The notes under the pieces were generated by a model. It was not told the DNA's origin. It saw only the letters and a list, made by a program, of their open reading frames with translations, and ran no database searches. From Enterococcus xiangfangensis (GTDB taxonomy: Bacteria > Bacillota > Bacilli > Lactobacillales > Enterococcaceae), in contig NZ_BJDX01000002.1 of NCBI RefSeq assembly GCF_005405365.1, positions 310,001-374,000 on the forward strand: 64,000 bases of DNA. The letters are read 5' to 3'. Made by a program: the position numbers and the translations under genes. Shown in pieces: positions 17,153-25,866 of the stretch. Within the stretch, counting starts at the first letter, position 1; each line of letters starts with the position of its first letter.

Positions 17153-18052
17153 ATGAAAAAATTTAAAAAAATGGTAGCAATCGAACCTACCAAATTATTG
17201 CCTGAATGGGATGAAAAATTGCGATCATTGGCGGAAGAGACGATTTTTTATGAGGATGTTCCGACAGATGCAACAACTATAAGTGAGCGGATCGGTGATG
17301 CGGATTGCGTACTATTAAGTTTTACGAGTTTCATCGATCAGGAAGTATTAGATGCTTGTCCTAATATTCGTTACATCGGGATTTGTGCGAGCTTGTATTC
17401 CCCTGAAAATGCCAATGTCGATATTCTCTATGCAGAGAAAAAAGGAATCGTGGTGACGGGTGTCCGCGATTATGGCGACGAAGGTGTGAAAGAATATGCC
17501 GTTAGCGAATTGGTTCGCTTGCTGCAAGGGCGCGGGGATGCGATGTGGAAGGCTGAACCAATGGAATTGACTGGAGTCAAAATTGGAATCGTTGGCATGG
17601 GTACTGTTGGCAGCTTGTTGGCACGGACAATGAACTTTTTTGGAATGAACGTCAATTACTACAGTCGAACTCGAAAACCTGATATAGAAAAAGAATTGGG
17701 GATGGATTATCTTCCGTTAAATGAATTGCTGCAAAAGGTCGATATCTTAATCACTTGTCTGAATAAAAATGTTGTTTTATTAGATAATGCGGCCTTTGAA
17801 CTTTTCGGGAATGGGAAAATTTTGATGAATGTTTCGATTGCTCCATCGCATGAAATTGCGGCATTGAAAACTTGGTTGAATCAACCTGGAAACTTTGCTT
17901 TTAGCGATACTGAAGCAGGACTGGGAGAAGAAGTGATTGATTTGCCGAATGTTTTTGCTGGGAAAACAAATGCTGGCTTGACCTCGATGGCTAAGGTCCG
18001 TCTGGCACAAAAAGTAATCGCCAATATTGAAAATTTTCAAATGAATCATTGA
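17153..18052 (+). CDS. D-2-hydroxyacid dehydrogenase-fold protein with altered active site
   Basis: A 299-residue protein with the two-domain D-isomer 2-hydroxyacid dehydrogenase layout. The NAD-binding signature GIVGMGTVGS (about 142-151) is intact. The catalytic residues of the family are not where expected: the strand that normally reads NxxRG (Arg) is LMNVSIAPSHE, and the C-terminal TPH motif (His) is replaced by VFAGKTNAG. It may bind NAD without the usual redox chemistry, or use other residues. AGGAGG lies upstream of ATG. Single-gene unit with promoter and terminator. Confidence 0.75.
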   Translation: MKKFKKMVAIEPTKLLPEWDEKLRSLAEETIFYEDVPTDATTISERIGDADCVLLSFTSFIDQEVLDACPNIRYIGICASLYSPENANVDILYAEKKGIVVTGVRDYGDEGVKEYAVSELVRLLQGRGDAMWKAEPMELTGVKIGIVGMGTVGSLLARTMNFFGMNVNYYSRTRKPDIEKELGMDYLPLNELLQKVDILITCLNKNVVLLDNAAFELFGNGKILMNVSIAPSHEIAALKTWLNQPGNFAFSDTEAGLGEEVIDLPNVFAGKTNAGLTSMAKVRLAQKVIANIENFQMNH

Positions 18053-18068
18053 TTATTACTGAACGAAC

Positions 18069-18106
18069 AAGGGGGTGTGACCAGAGTTTTGTCACACCCC
18101 CTTATT
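18069..18106. terminator. terminator with GTGAC/GTCAC core
   Basis: Stem AAGGGGGTGTGAC (18069-18081) with GTCACACCCCCTT (18091-18103), 9-nt loop, modest T tail (TTATTG). The core resembles other terminators in this window. Confidence 0.8.
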
Positions 18107-18171
18107 GCGAATAAATCGTGTTCCAGTTTCTTCGGAACTAAGCCAAAATTACTTGAAGCGGTTCGCTGCAG

Positions 18172-19056
18172 TTACAACTTTTTTGTGCGAGCTTCAATAA
18201 AATTACCGATAATAAAAATCAAAATCCCTAGCCAAATAAACGCAAAGGCAATAAATTGCGGCAGAGCATAGGGCTCATGAAACAGGAAGATTGCCATAAT
18301 CAACATGATTGTAGGATTAATATATTGCAAGAAACCGATCGTGATGTAGGATAATTTTTTTACAGCCGTTGAAAAGAGCAACAATGGAATCGCTGTGACG
18401 ATTCCAGTACCCACGAGCAGTAAATTCGTATTAAACGGATAGTGCATGAAACCAGTTGGTGAGATAAAAAACAAATAAATCAGACCTAAAGGTGCCATGA
18501 TCAATGTTTCCAAGGTAATACTTGTAGCAGCACTCAGCTGCAGCTGCTTTTTAGTTAATCCGTATAAACAAAAACTGGCAGCTAGAAAAAGCGAATTGAA
18601 AGGAAAAACACCTGTCTGAATGGTTAATAAGACGACACCGGCAAAAGCGGAAAGGCTCGCGAGTTTCGCTTGTTTTGACAGAGGTTCTTTTAGATAAAGC
18701 GAACCTGCAAGGACATTCAATAAAGGGTTGATGTAATAACCTAAGCTCGCTTGCTGGACTTGCCCAATCGATACAGTATAGATATAGATTCCCCAATTGA
18801 GTGAAATGAAAATTGCGGCGGCAAGGATCGCCAGTGTATTTCGGCGGCTTTTCAACAGCTCCTTGCTTTCTTGAATAAAAGTAGGAAACTTTCGAAACAA
18901 GGTCAAATAGATCGTCATAAAAAGCAGCGACCAAATAATTCGATAAAATAAAATATCAATAGATCCGACGTTTCCTAGTAATTTCCAATAAAGCGGTAGA
19001 AATCCCCAAAAGATATAGGCGCCGAACCCATAGAGCAATCCAGAATCTTTTTTCAT
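18172..19056 (-). CDS. rarD: EamA-family transporter, RarD type
   Basis: A 294-residue integral membrane protein with about ten hydrophobic helices in two EamA halves. The start (GFGAYIFWGFLPLYWKLL) and the segment SLNWGIYIYTVSIGQVQQASLGYYINPL are the RarD signatures. The substrate of RarD proteins is not established. ATG is preceded by AGGAGG. Monocistronic and convergent with the gene to its left. Confidence 0.88.
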   Translation of the reverse strand: MKKDSGLLYGFGAYIFWGFLPLYWKLLGNVGSIDILFYRIIWSLLFMTIYLTLFRKFPTFIQESKELLKSRRNTLAILAAAIFISLNWGIYIYTVSIGQVQQASLGYYINPLLNVLAGSLYLKEPLSKQAKLASLSAFAGVVLLTIQTGVFPFNSLFLAASFCLYGLTKKQLQLSAATSITLETLIMAPLGLIYLFFISPTGFMHYPFNTNLLLVGTGIVTAIPLLLFSTAVKKLSYITIGFLQYINPTIMLIMAIFLFHEPYALPQFIAFAFIWLGILIFIIGNFIEARTKKL

Positions 19057-19165
19057 TAGAACCTCCTTTAATGCTAGTATCCATTAGTTTAACATAGAAA
19101 ACTAAGTATTTTTTCATAAAAATATCTTCCTGAAAACGAAGTAGCGAACGAAATCTATAAAATAA

Positions 19166-19197
19166 ATCCTTTCTACCAGTGATAGAAAGGATCTATT
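19166..19197. terminator. hairpin terminator between rarD and galM
   Basis: Perfect 10-bp stem ATCCTTTCTA / TAGAAAGGAT. The T-rich tail on the minus strand (ATTTATTTTAT) ends galM transcription. Confidence 0.75.
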
Positions 19198-19203
19198 TTT
19201 GTT

Positions 19204-20238
19204 CTAATTAGCAGTAGGTTTAAAAGCTAATTTGTATTCGGTGATTGTTTCAAAGGGTTCGTTAGCAGCAAGTCTGATTGAACCGAAATCAGTATACTGT
19301 TCAGCTCCAGGCGCAGTTTGTGTTTCAAAAGTGATTCCGCCATGATTGGCTAACTGTTTGCCGTGCATCTCAGGAGCGTCAGTTCCAAAGTTTGCAGTAA
19401 AAATAACGATACTGGACAGATCGGTTGCGACAGTGAGCTCAGTTGTGCCATCAGGGCTGAGCAATTTAGCAGCCGGTATAGCTAAATCGTTTTCATCCAA
19501 GAAAAAGGGATGATCGATGCCGTCGAATTGCTTTTTCTGATCAAAGTCGCTGGCAAAAACTTCAGCTATTTTTTTTCCTTTTTGAAAATCAAAAGCCGTT
19601 CCTACCGTACTTGCTTTTTCACCTGTGGGAATACTATCTTGGCGAAGTGGAGCAAAGGCAGTACTGTTCAGCCAAAGTTTGTGTTCAGCAATCGATTGCG
19701 TGACGTCGCCGGTCAAATTAAAATAGACATGATTGGTCGGATTGAATAAAGTTGGTTGATCGCTGATTCCAGTTGTGGTTACGCGCCAGATATTTTCTTG
19801 AGTGAGGGTATGACGCACTTCAACGGTTAAATTGCCGGGAAATCCGTGCTCACCATCAGGACTGATCGTCGTAAAAATAACAGAGGCTTCATCATCACTA
19901 TTTTCAATCGTGTATGTCCATTTTTTCGTTTCAAATCCAGGTAGACCACCATGCAAGGAGTGTCCATTTCCTGGATCGGTCGTCGCTTGATGAACTTTAC
20001 CATCTAATACAAACCGCCCATTTTCGATCCGACCAGCTGTCCGACCAATCGAAGCTCCGATAAAAACATCTTTTTCCAAGTATTCTGTAGCAGAGTCAAA
20101 CCCTAAAACCAATTCTTTGTCGCGACCAAGGCTGACGATCCGAGCGCCTAAATCGGTGACAGATAAATGAACGCCAGCATCATTTGTAAGGGTGATCAGC
20201 TGGTAACCGTTGCCAAAATCTTTTTCTATAATTTGCAT
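19204..20238 (-). CDS. galM: aldose 1-epimerase (mutarotase)
   Basis: A 344-residue cytosolic mutarotase interconverting alpha and beta anomers of galactose/glucose. Active-site regions are GRTAGRIENGRF (about 64-75), GNGHSLHGG (His near 96), NPTNHVYFNL (His near 168) and FETQTAPGAEQYTDF (Glu near 305), all present. Full length. It stands alone with its own terminator, with no gal genes beside it, so it may serve general sugar use. Confidence 0.92.
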   Translation of the reverse strand: MQIIEKDFGNGYQLITLTNDAGVHLSVTDLGARIVSLGRDKELVLGFDSATEYLEKDVFIGASIGRTAGRIENGRFVLDGKVHQATTDPGNGHSLHGGLPGFETKKWTYTIENSDDEASVIFTTISPDGEHGFPGNLTVEVRHTLTQENIWRVTTTGISDQPTLFNPTNHVYFNLTGDVTQSIAEHKLWLNSTAFAPLRQDSIPTGEKASTVGTAFDFQKGKKIAEVFASDFDQKKQFDGIDHPFFLDENDLAIPAAKLLSPDGTTELTVATDLSSIVIFTANFGTDAPEMHGKQLANHGGITFETQTAPGAEQYTDFGSIRLAANEPFETITEYKLAFKPTAN

Positions 20239-20400
20239 ATAAAAACCTCTCTTTTTGTGTGTTGAACAGCTATCATGTTTTATTAATTTTAGCGATTTGT
20301 AACGTAAGTGACAAGCTCTAAAAAAATTTTTTAAGATAATGAATGGATAACCGACACGTTGACCGCAAGAATTTCGACCCTATTCTTAAACGCTGACTCC

Positions 20401-21510
20401 TTAATTGGATGCCAGCGTTTTTTCAAATTGGATATAGTTTGATAATTCTTTTTGGTATTCTTGCCAATTCGCATTGCCTGTATTTAAGTAGTCAGCCAAT
20501 AGATAGCCGATGTACGGACCAGTTGTCAAACCGGACGAACCAAGTCCGCTGGCAACTAGCAAGTGATCATTCAACTGACCAAAAAAGGGTGCAAAATCAG
20601 AGGTATACGCCCGCGTACCAACGCGATAGTGAAAAGGCTGTTCTAATAATTTTTCTGGTTCAGCCAAAAATTTCCGAGTGCTATTGGCCAATTGTTTAAA
20701 AGCCTCTGGAGTTTCTTTCAAATTCCAGCCTGCTTCATTTTCATGAGTCGCACCTAGTAATATTTTTCCGGCTGAAAATGGAATCAAATCAGCTTCACCA
20801 TCTAACATAGCAACTGGAAAGTCTCCACTGTTTTTGAAAGCCGTTTGAAAAACCAAAAGTTGGCCTTTTTGTGGACGCAAATCGACTTGATAATTCAAGG
20901 GTGCTAATAATTTTTTCAAATGTGGACCTACCGTTAAAATAATTTGATCGAAGACTTCTCGTTTTTCTCCATAAATAACGGTAGTAGTATCTGCTAGCTG
21001 AGCTCGCTGTGAAATAAAGTCGACGCCTTTTTTTTCAGCCAATTTATGCATTTGGATTAAATAAGCTTTGCCATCTAAACGACCGCCGCCACTAACTTTG
21101 AGCGCAGGGTGTGGTCTTAACAACGGCAATTCTTGTTGCGTCTGTTCCGCCGAAAGCTGTTTGATCGTACCAATCTCTGGCGCATTTTTTTTACGTTCTT
21201 CAGCCAAAGCTAAAAGTTCAGCCAATTGTTTTTCTGGACGTAAAAGCAAAGTGCCCGACTGGCGATAGATCGTGTCATCTAATTGAAAGTCTTGGATCAG
21301 TTTTGGGAAAAATCCGGTGCCATCTTTGGCTAGTCGATACCATTGTTTGTTGCGTCGTTTCGATAACCAAGGGGAGATGATCCCGGCACTAGCACTGGTA
21401 GCCTGACCGGTGGGATCGTCAAATAAAGTTACGTGATATTTTTTTTGATCTATATAATTTGCGAGCGTCATACCAATGATGCCGCCGCCGATAATCGCGA
21501 TTTTTTTCAT
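20401..21510 (-). CDS. DadA-like FAD-dependent amino acid oxidase/dehydrogenase
   Basis: FAD-dependent oxidoreductase of the DAO family (D-amino acid dehydrogenase, glycine oxidase and similar). The dinucleotide-binding motif GGGIIGMTLA lies near the N-terminus; GGRLDGKAYL and a C-terminal FAD motif (LLVASGLGSSGLTTGPYIG, about 334-352) are seen. The frame opens at a GTG three codons earlier (21517-21519); the ATG at 21508-21510 is preferred because it starts directly with the FAD fold. The substrate cannot be told. Single gene, divergent from the PadR unit. Confidence 0.82.
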   Translation of the reverse strand: MKKIAIIGGGIIGMTLANYIDQKKYHVTLFDDPTGQATSASAGIISPWLSKRRNKQWYRLAKDGTGFFPKLIQDFQLDDTIYRQSGTLLLRPEKQLAELLALAEERKKNAPEIGTIKQLSAEQTQQELPLLRPHPALKVSGGGRLDGKAYLIQMHKLAEKKGVDFISQRAQLADTTTVIYGEKREVFDQIILTVGPHLKKLLAPLNYQVDLRPQKGQLLVFQTAFKNSGDFPVAMLDGEADLIPFSAGKILLGATHENEAGWNLKETPEAFKQLANSTRKFLAEPEKLLEQPFHYRVGTRAYTSDFAPFFGQLNDHLLVASGLGSSGLTTGPYIGYLLADYLNTGNANWQEYQKELSNYIQFEKTLASN

Positions 21511-21582
21511 GCTCTTCACTTCTTTCTGTTATCGATTTTGACATAGTGCGTTACTTTTTTCAATAAAATTAGCATATTTTAC

Positions 21583-21625
21583 TTTACCTGTCGTAGTAAT
21601 TATCGTACAATCATTACAACGACAG
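21583..21625 (+). promoter_or_regulatory. PadR-unit promoter with overlapping inverted repeat
   Basis: -35 TTTACC (21583-21588), 17-bp spacer, -10 TACAAT (21606-21611). Arms CTGTCGT (21588-21594) and ACGACAG (21619-21625) form a perfect inverted repeat that brackets the -10, a likely PadR autoregulatory operator. Confidence 0.55.
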
Positions 21626-21651
21626 ATGGAGTAATTTGAGGAGGTGGCAAA

Positions 21652-21978
21652 ATGATTTCAAGCGATGGGATTCGTGGGTACAATGATGTGATCATTTTGT
21701 CCGTATTGAAAGATGGTGATTCGTACGGTTATGCCGTTTCCCAAAAAATACGAGAGATAAGTGAAGAAATTTATGTTATTAAGGAAACGACCCTTTACTC
21801 AGCTTTCAACCGTTTGGAAAAAAATGGCTATATTCATTCTTATCCAGGAGAGATTACCCATGGAAAAAAGCGGACGTACTATCAGATAACAGCCAAAGGT
21901 CTGACTTTTTTAGTAGAGAAACGAGCCGAATGGAAACAAACTAAAAAAGTTGTGAACCGATTTATGAAAGAAGGGTAA
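21652..21978 (+). CDS. PadR-family transcriptional regulator
   Basis: A 108-residue winged-helix repressor of the short PadR class: LSVLKDGDSYGYAVSQKI (helix 1-2), KETTLYSAFNRLEKNGYI (recognition helix) and KKRTYYQITAKGLTFL (wing). AGGAGG ribosome site. It is 3 bp from the next gene, the usual pair of PadR repressor and membrane partner that often responds to envelope stress or drugs. Confidence 0.9.
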   Translation: MISSDGIRGYNDVIILSVLKDGDSYGYAVSQKIREISEEIYVIKETTLYSAFNRLEKNGYIHSYPGEITHGKKRTYYQITAKGLTFLVEKRAEWKQTKKVVNRFMKEG

Positions 21979-21981
21979 AAA

Positions 21982-22920
21982 ATGGATACGATTAAAAATT
22001 ATGTAGAGACATTGTTTCTGGAATTTCCAAATACTGAGGAAGTCCAACGAGCTAAACAAGAAATTTTAACGATTATGGAAGACCACTATTTGGCATTATT
22101 AGATGAAGGAAAAAGCGAGCATGAAGCGATTGGACAAGCCATCAGTGAATTTGGTTCAATTGATGAATTACGTGAAGAATTAGGTATTTCATTTCAAAAA
22201 GAAAAAAACGGAATTGATGAAGATGAGATGTATCAATATTTGATAGCACAAAAGCAAGGAGCGAAGGGACTCAGCTTGGGAATCAGCGGGTGTTTATTAG
22301 CTGTTGGGATCTTGACTAGCCTAGGGATCGGAGGCATTGCGATCATGGCTCTCTTACTGTTTTTCATTGTCCTAGCGATCAGTATCGGGGCTATTATTTA
22401 TAACGGCATGCAATTTTCTAAAAATAATGAGCTGTTAAATGATCGCTTTATTCCTGTTGATTTAAACAAAGAAGCGCAAAGATTGAAACAAGGGTATCAA
22501 AAAAGTTTTCAAGTCAGCCTAGTTATCGGTATTTGTCTATGTATCTTAAGCGTATCACCCATTTTATTTTTTAAAATGTTCACGTATGCGAGGTATGGAG
22601 TACCAGTTATGTTTTTATTTTTAGCGGTGGGTGTCTTTCTAATTATCTACGGCGGAATCAATTACAGTATTTTCGATAAATTTATTAAAGAAAAATATTT
22701 TATCGCAGATGAAGATATCTTAGGACCGAATGCGCTGCAGGAAAAATATGGGGATGCGGCTCAGGCTAGATATTTACTTGGAAGAATTTATTGGCCGATC
22801 GTGGTGATGATCTACTTAGGCTGGTCTTTTTTAACGAATTTATGGGGTTCTAGTTGGCTGATCCTTGTCATGGCGGGTCTGCTTTATAGTATTTTACAAG
22901 CAGTTATCACAAAAAAATAG
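21982..22920 (+). CDS. membrane protein with permease-prefix (DUF1700-like) domain
   Basis: A 312-residue protein. The first ~75 residues match the small helical permease-prefix domain typical of PadR partners (VETLFLEFPNTEEVQRAKQEILTIMEDHY... AISEFGSIDELREELG). Then come about six hydrophobic helices: ~97-140, ~175-225 and ~270-310. Cotranscribed with padR. Function unknown; the partnership suggests that it senses or answers membrane stress. Confidence 0.75.
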   Translation: MDTIKNYVETLFLEFPNTEEVQRAKQEILTIMEDHYLALLDEGKSEHEAIGQAISEFGSIDELREELGISFQKEKNGIDEDEMYQYLIAQKQGAKGLSLGISGCLLAVGILTSLGIGGIAIMALLLFFIVLAISIGAIIYNGMQFSKNNELLNDRFIPVDLNKEAQRLKQGYQKSFQVSLVIGICLCILSVSPILFFKMFTYARYGVPVMFLFLAVGVFLIIYGGINYSIFDKFIKEKYFIADEDILGPNALQEKYGDAAQARYLLGRIYWPIVVMIYLGWSFLTNLWGSSWLILVMAGLLYSILQAVITKK

Positions 22921-22932
22921 CATAGAACTATC

Positions 22933-22977
22933 AAAAAGAAGCTTGCTCCAATTTTAGTGGATCAAGCTTCTTTTTTC
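22933..22977. terminator. bidirectional terminator
   Basis: Stem AAAAAGAAGCTTG / CAAGCTTCTTTTT with T tracts on both strands. The stop codon of the minus-strand 96-residue ORF lies inside the stem. Confidence 0.85.
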
Positions 22978-23252
22978 GTTAAGTCAATGCCTAAATAATG
23001 ATACGTTCGCAGTTTTTTATTTTCGTTTACTTGCGTAACTTGAAAGTAAAAAATGTGTTCCTGATGATCAATAGTCATCGATCCAGGAATCCTGAATCGA
23101 TCGATCTTTCTTTTGTTCATAAGATAGAGCAGTTCGTCCTGCAATGCAAAAAAAGGAACATCCGTCAGGACATAGTCAGTAAAATCTTTCGTCAATTTTT
23201 CTGCATTTTCAGTGTGATAATCAAATTCGGCCCCCTCAACATTCAGCGTCAT
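22962..23252 (-). CDS. small unknown protein of the SOS polymerase cassette
   Basis: A 96-residue protein with no recognised domain, rich in aromatic and charged residues (FDYHTENAEKLTKDFTDYV at the start). Its start overlaps the end of the YolD-like gene by 4 bp, so it is translationally coupled and belongs to the LexA-controlled unit. It may be an accessory to the polymerase. No membrane segment. Confidence 0.7.
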   Translation of the reverse strand: MTLNVEGAEFDYHTENAEKLTKDFTDYVLTDVPFFALQDELLYLMNKRKIDRFRIPGSMTIDHQEHIFYFQVTQVNENKKLRTYHYLGIDLTKKEA

Positions 23253-23653
23253 GAAAAGTCACTCCATTTAGGATGCTTGACTAAATGGACATGGCGGATT
23301 GATCCATTGGGAATAGCTTGGATTTTCGTGTTAGCATCCGCCAAAAAAATAGTCGTGTCATCAAATCCAAGAACGACACCGATAATATCAGCGAACGCTT
23401 CGCCCTCAGAGTTCAATGCTGCTAATTGAATCTCAACTAAATTTTTGCTGAGGTAGGATGTACTAAGAATCTCGGCGATTTCGATCGTGGTCATTTGCGG
23501 TTTTCTTGGACGAGTTAAATTTCTTTTAGTTTTTTCTGTCTTCATTCGAGCCGTATGTTCACTTAAATAAAAGCCCATCCATTTTGCCATACCGCGATCA
23601 TGATACTCCCGGATAAGCGGATCGGAATGATAAGACATGAATGATTCTCCCAT
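23249..23653 (-). CDS. YolD-like protein
   Basis: A 134-residue protein with the YolD signature DRGMAKWMGFYLSEHTARM (about 18-37) followed by a beta-rich region. In Firmicutes YolD proteins are encoded next to UvrX-type Y-family polymerases and are thought to act as a UmuD-like partner. Ribosome site GAGG lies upstream of ATG. It follows the polymerase gene after 124 bp without an obvious terminator. Confidence 0.85.
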   Translation of the reverse strand: MGESFMSYHSDPLIREYHDRGMAKWMGFYLSEHTARMKTEKTKRNLTRPRKPQMTTIEIAEILSTSYLSKNLVEIQLAALNSEGEAFADIIGVVLGFDDTTIFLADANTKIQAIPNGSIRHVHLVKHPKWSDFS

Positions 23654-23777
23654 GACACACCTCCACTAATTAGCTTGAAAAGAAAACTCTTGTCAAAAGC
23701 CCAACAATTTTTATCTAAATGATTGCGTACGACAGCTTCCAAACTAGAGGATTTTAAAGAGTCCGTATAAAATATGC

Positions 23778-25115
23778 CTACAAGCCGTCCAACCCACCTG
23801 CACCGCCGTCATGCCCGCCGACTAAATTTGAGCGGGTAAGGCTGCGGCCATGCTCCAACTTAGAACTAGCACGAATGATGGAGACAAAACCATATTTTGC
23901 TCGAATCAGATCCATCACTTGATCTAAATGTTCATGCTTGATTTGTTCTTCGGCTTTTTCAAAAAGATTTAATTGAGTATCAGCAGTGTACTGCAGATCA
24001 GAATAAGTCACACCAATATTCCGGATCAATTCCCCCGTATAGAACTTCTTGAATAAAAACAACAGATGAGCCGTCAATTCATTAGTATTGTCGGTGGGGG
24101 TGATCTTGAGTTGGCGGCTGAATCCTTTAGTCAATTCGTTTTTTGAATAACCGATCGCTAAAGAGACCGTTCCTGTTTTTGCATTATTTCTGCGCAAGCG
24201 GATAGCAACTTGTTCCGCCATTTCACGAATGACCAAAGCCATCTCAGCACCGTGATAATCCCTCGGCAAAATTTGACTATTGCCAATGTTTTTTGATTTT
24301 GGGATATATTGTTCTTGTAGTTTGGTGCGATCGATCCCATTGGCATGGTGGTATAATTGCAGCCCGATAATCCCAAATTTATTTTTTAATTTAGCAGGGG
24401 AAGCATGGGCTAAGTCGTAGATAGTTTGGATCCCCATTTCGCGGAAATTATTTTTCATTCGATTACCAATGCCCCAAAAATCATCTAGTTCGGGAATTTT
24501 CCAAACCTTTTCTGCAACATCTTGATAATTCCACAACGCACGCATAGTTTTAGCATTCTTTGCCTCATTGTCCAACGCTAGTTTAGCCAGTAAAGGATTA
24601 CTGTTTGATAAACCGACAGTAGAGTAGATTCCCGTTTGTTGCAAGATATCTTTTTGGATCATTTGTGCTACTATATCTAATTTTTTTGCGCGGCTATGAT
24701 TTTCTGGAACAAAATAGTTCAAGCTATGCGTCAAATCAACCACGCCTTCATCGATGGAGTACCACATGATGTCTTCATCGGCTGCATAATTACGAATGAT
24801 ACTTTGAATCTTTAGATTTTCAGAAATATAGTACCGCATCCTAGGAGGGACAATGATCAAATTATCGACAGCTGGATTCTCAGCGGCTTTAGGAAGCTGC
24901 CACGCTCTTGTCACATTCGTAATACCTAACATTTTTTTTGCCATAGGACTGCTGGCTAAAATAAGCCCGGAGGTATTGTCTGCATGACTCATCACAACTA
25001 AAAGATCTTTTAATGGATGACGGCCGCGTGCGACTAATTCACAGCTGGCATAAAAAGATTTCATATCAATAAACGCATAGTCTCCAGTTGGTTCTAATTC
25101 ATAGTTGAAATTCAT
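23778..25115 (-). CDS. Y-family translesion DNA polymerase (UvrX/UmuC type)
   Basis: Error-prone polymerase of the UmuC/ImpB/MucB/DinB superfamily. The first metal motif is YAFIDMKSFYASCE (Asp near 16); the second is YSIDEGVVDLT (Asp and Glu near 115-116). A helix-hairpin-helix palm/thumb region (FWGIGNRMKNNFREMGIQTIYDLA) and a little-finger domain follow, and QLNLF near 385 looks like a beta-clamp-binding peptide. The frame opens at GTG 25140-25142, but AAGGGG plus 6 bases selects ATG at 25113-25115 (445 residues). First gene of the cassette, behind a LexA box. Confidence 0.9.
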   Translation of the reverse strand: MNFNYELEPTGDYAFIDMKSFYASCELVARGRHPLKDLLVVMSHADNTSGLILASSPMAKKMLGITNVTRAWQLPKAAENPAVDNLIIVPPRMRYYISENLKIQSIIRNYAADEDIMWYSIDEGVVDLTHSLNYFVPENHSRAKKLDIVAQMIQKDILQQTGIYSTVGLSNSNPLLAKLALDNEAKNAKTMRALWNYQDVAEKVWKIPELDDFWGIGNRMKNNFREMGIQTIYDLAHASPAKLKNKFGIIGLQLYHHANGIDRTKLQEQYIPKSKNIGNSQILPRDYHGAEMALVIREMAEQVAIRLRRNNAKTGTVSLAIGYSKNELTKGFSRQLKITPTDNTNELTAHLLFLFKKFYTGELIRNIGVTYSDLQYTADTQLNLFEKAEEQIKHEHLDQVMDLIRAKYGFVSIIRASSKLEHGRSLTRSNLVGGHDGGAGGLDGL

Positions 25116-25183
25116 TTGAATCCCCTTAACTTTGACATTCACAAACAGTGAGCAATCAATTCCAATCCATCGTTTAAAAAAAC

Positions 25184-25232
25184 AGAACTTACGTTCGTAT
25201 ATATATTACTTCGTTTCTTGAAAAAAAGTCAA
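25184..25232 (-). promoter_or_regulatory. SOS promoter with LexA (DinR) box
   Basis: Minus strand: -35 TTGACT (25227-25232), 18-bp spacer, -10 TAATAT (25203-25208), then CGAACGTAAGTTCT (25184-25197), which fits the Gram-positive LexA box CGAACNNNNGTTCG in 9 of the 10 defined bases. Confidence 0.85.
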
Positions 25233-25324
25233 GTAACTCTCCGTTTTATTTGATAAAAAACTAATAGAAACAAAAAGATCCAACAGACGATAAAGCAGAC
25301 TGTTGGATCAGTAGAGAATTAATT

Positions 25325-25729
25325 TTATTTGAGACTTAAAACATTATTCTTGATAAGCTCTCTTGTTTTTCTAAACTCGGATAAGATCTCTGCTTCGCTT
25401 CCGACTGCTCGAGCAGGGTCTTGCAGATCCCAATGAAGATGTTTGACACCTTTAGGGATGGCCGGACACTTATCTTTTGCATCACCACAAAGGGTAATGA
25501 TCAAATCCGCATGATTGAAGTAGTCTCTATCGATCAAATCAGATGTTTGATTGGAAATGTCGATCCCATCTTCTGCCATGATTTGAACCGCTTTAGGATT
25601 TAAGCCGTGAGTTTCGATTCCGGCACTTCTGATTTCAAATTGTGTGCTAGGCAAGTATTTGTGAGCATAGCCTTCAGCCATTTGACTGCGACAAGAATTT
25701 CCTGTACATAAAAAATACACTTTCTTCAT
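25325..25729 (-). CDS. arsC: arsenate reductase, thioredoxin-coupled
   Basis: A 134-residue low-molecular-weight phosphatase-fold reductase. Catalytic Cys8 lies in the P-loop [10 protein letters not shown], and the redox pair Cys81 and Cys88 in [11 protein letters not shown], as in the thioredoxin-linked ArsC of Bacillus and Staphylococcus. It reduces arsenate to arsenite. The frame opens at 25756, but GGAGG before ATG 25727-25729 sets the start. Last gene of the ars group, separated from arsA by a permease-like remnant. Confidence 0.95.
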   Translation of the reverse strand: MKKVYFLCTGNSCRSQMAEGYAHKYLPSTQFEIRSAGIETHGLNPKAVQIMAEDGIDISNQTSDLIDRDYFNHADLIITLCGDAKDKCPAIPKGVKHLHWDLQDPARAVGSEAEILSEFRKTRELIKNNVLSLK

Positions 25730-25779
25730 TCCGATTGTCCTCCAATATACGTTCATTCAGTGAGAATTTATTCGTGTGA

Positions 25780-25866
25780 TTAATACGTCAAAAATAATAG
25801 TACCGAAATTCCTGTTAAGATACCAACAAAAACAGTTGAAGCAGTGGTGATCACAGGAATCACTAA
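25780..25866 (-). pseudogene. C-terminal remnant of a membrane protein, possibly the ars permease
   Basis: Directly after the arsA stop, in the same frame, 28 codons without interruption encode a single strongly hydrophobic helix (IPVITTASTVFVGILTGISV, then LLFLTY) ending in TAA. There is no start codon context or ribosome site of its own. It looks like the last transmembrane segment of a deleted transporter gene lying between arsA and arsC, where arsB or acr3 is often found. The identity is inference; a chance hydrophobic stretch is possible. Confidence 0.4.
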
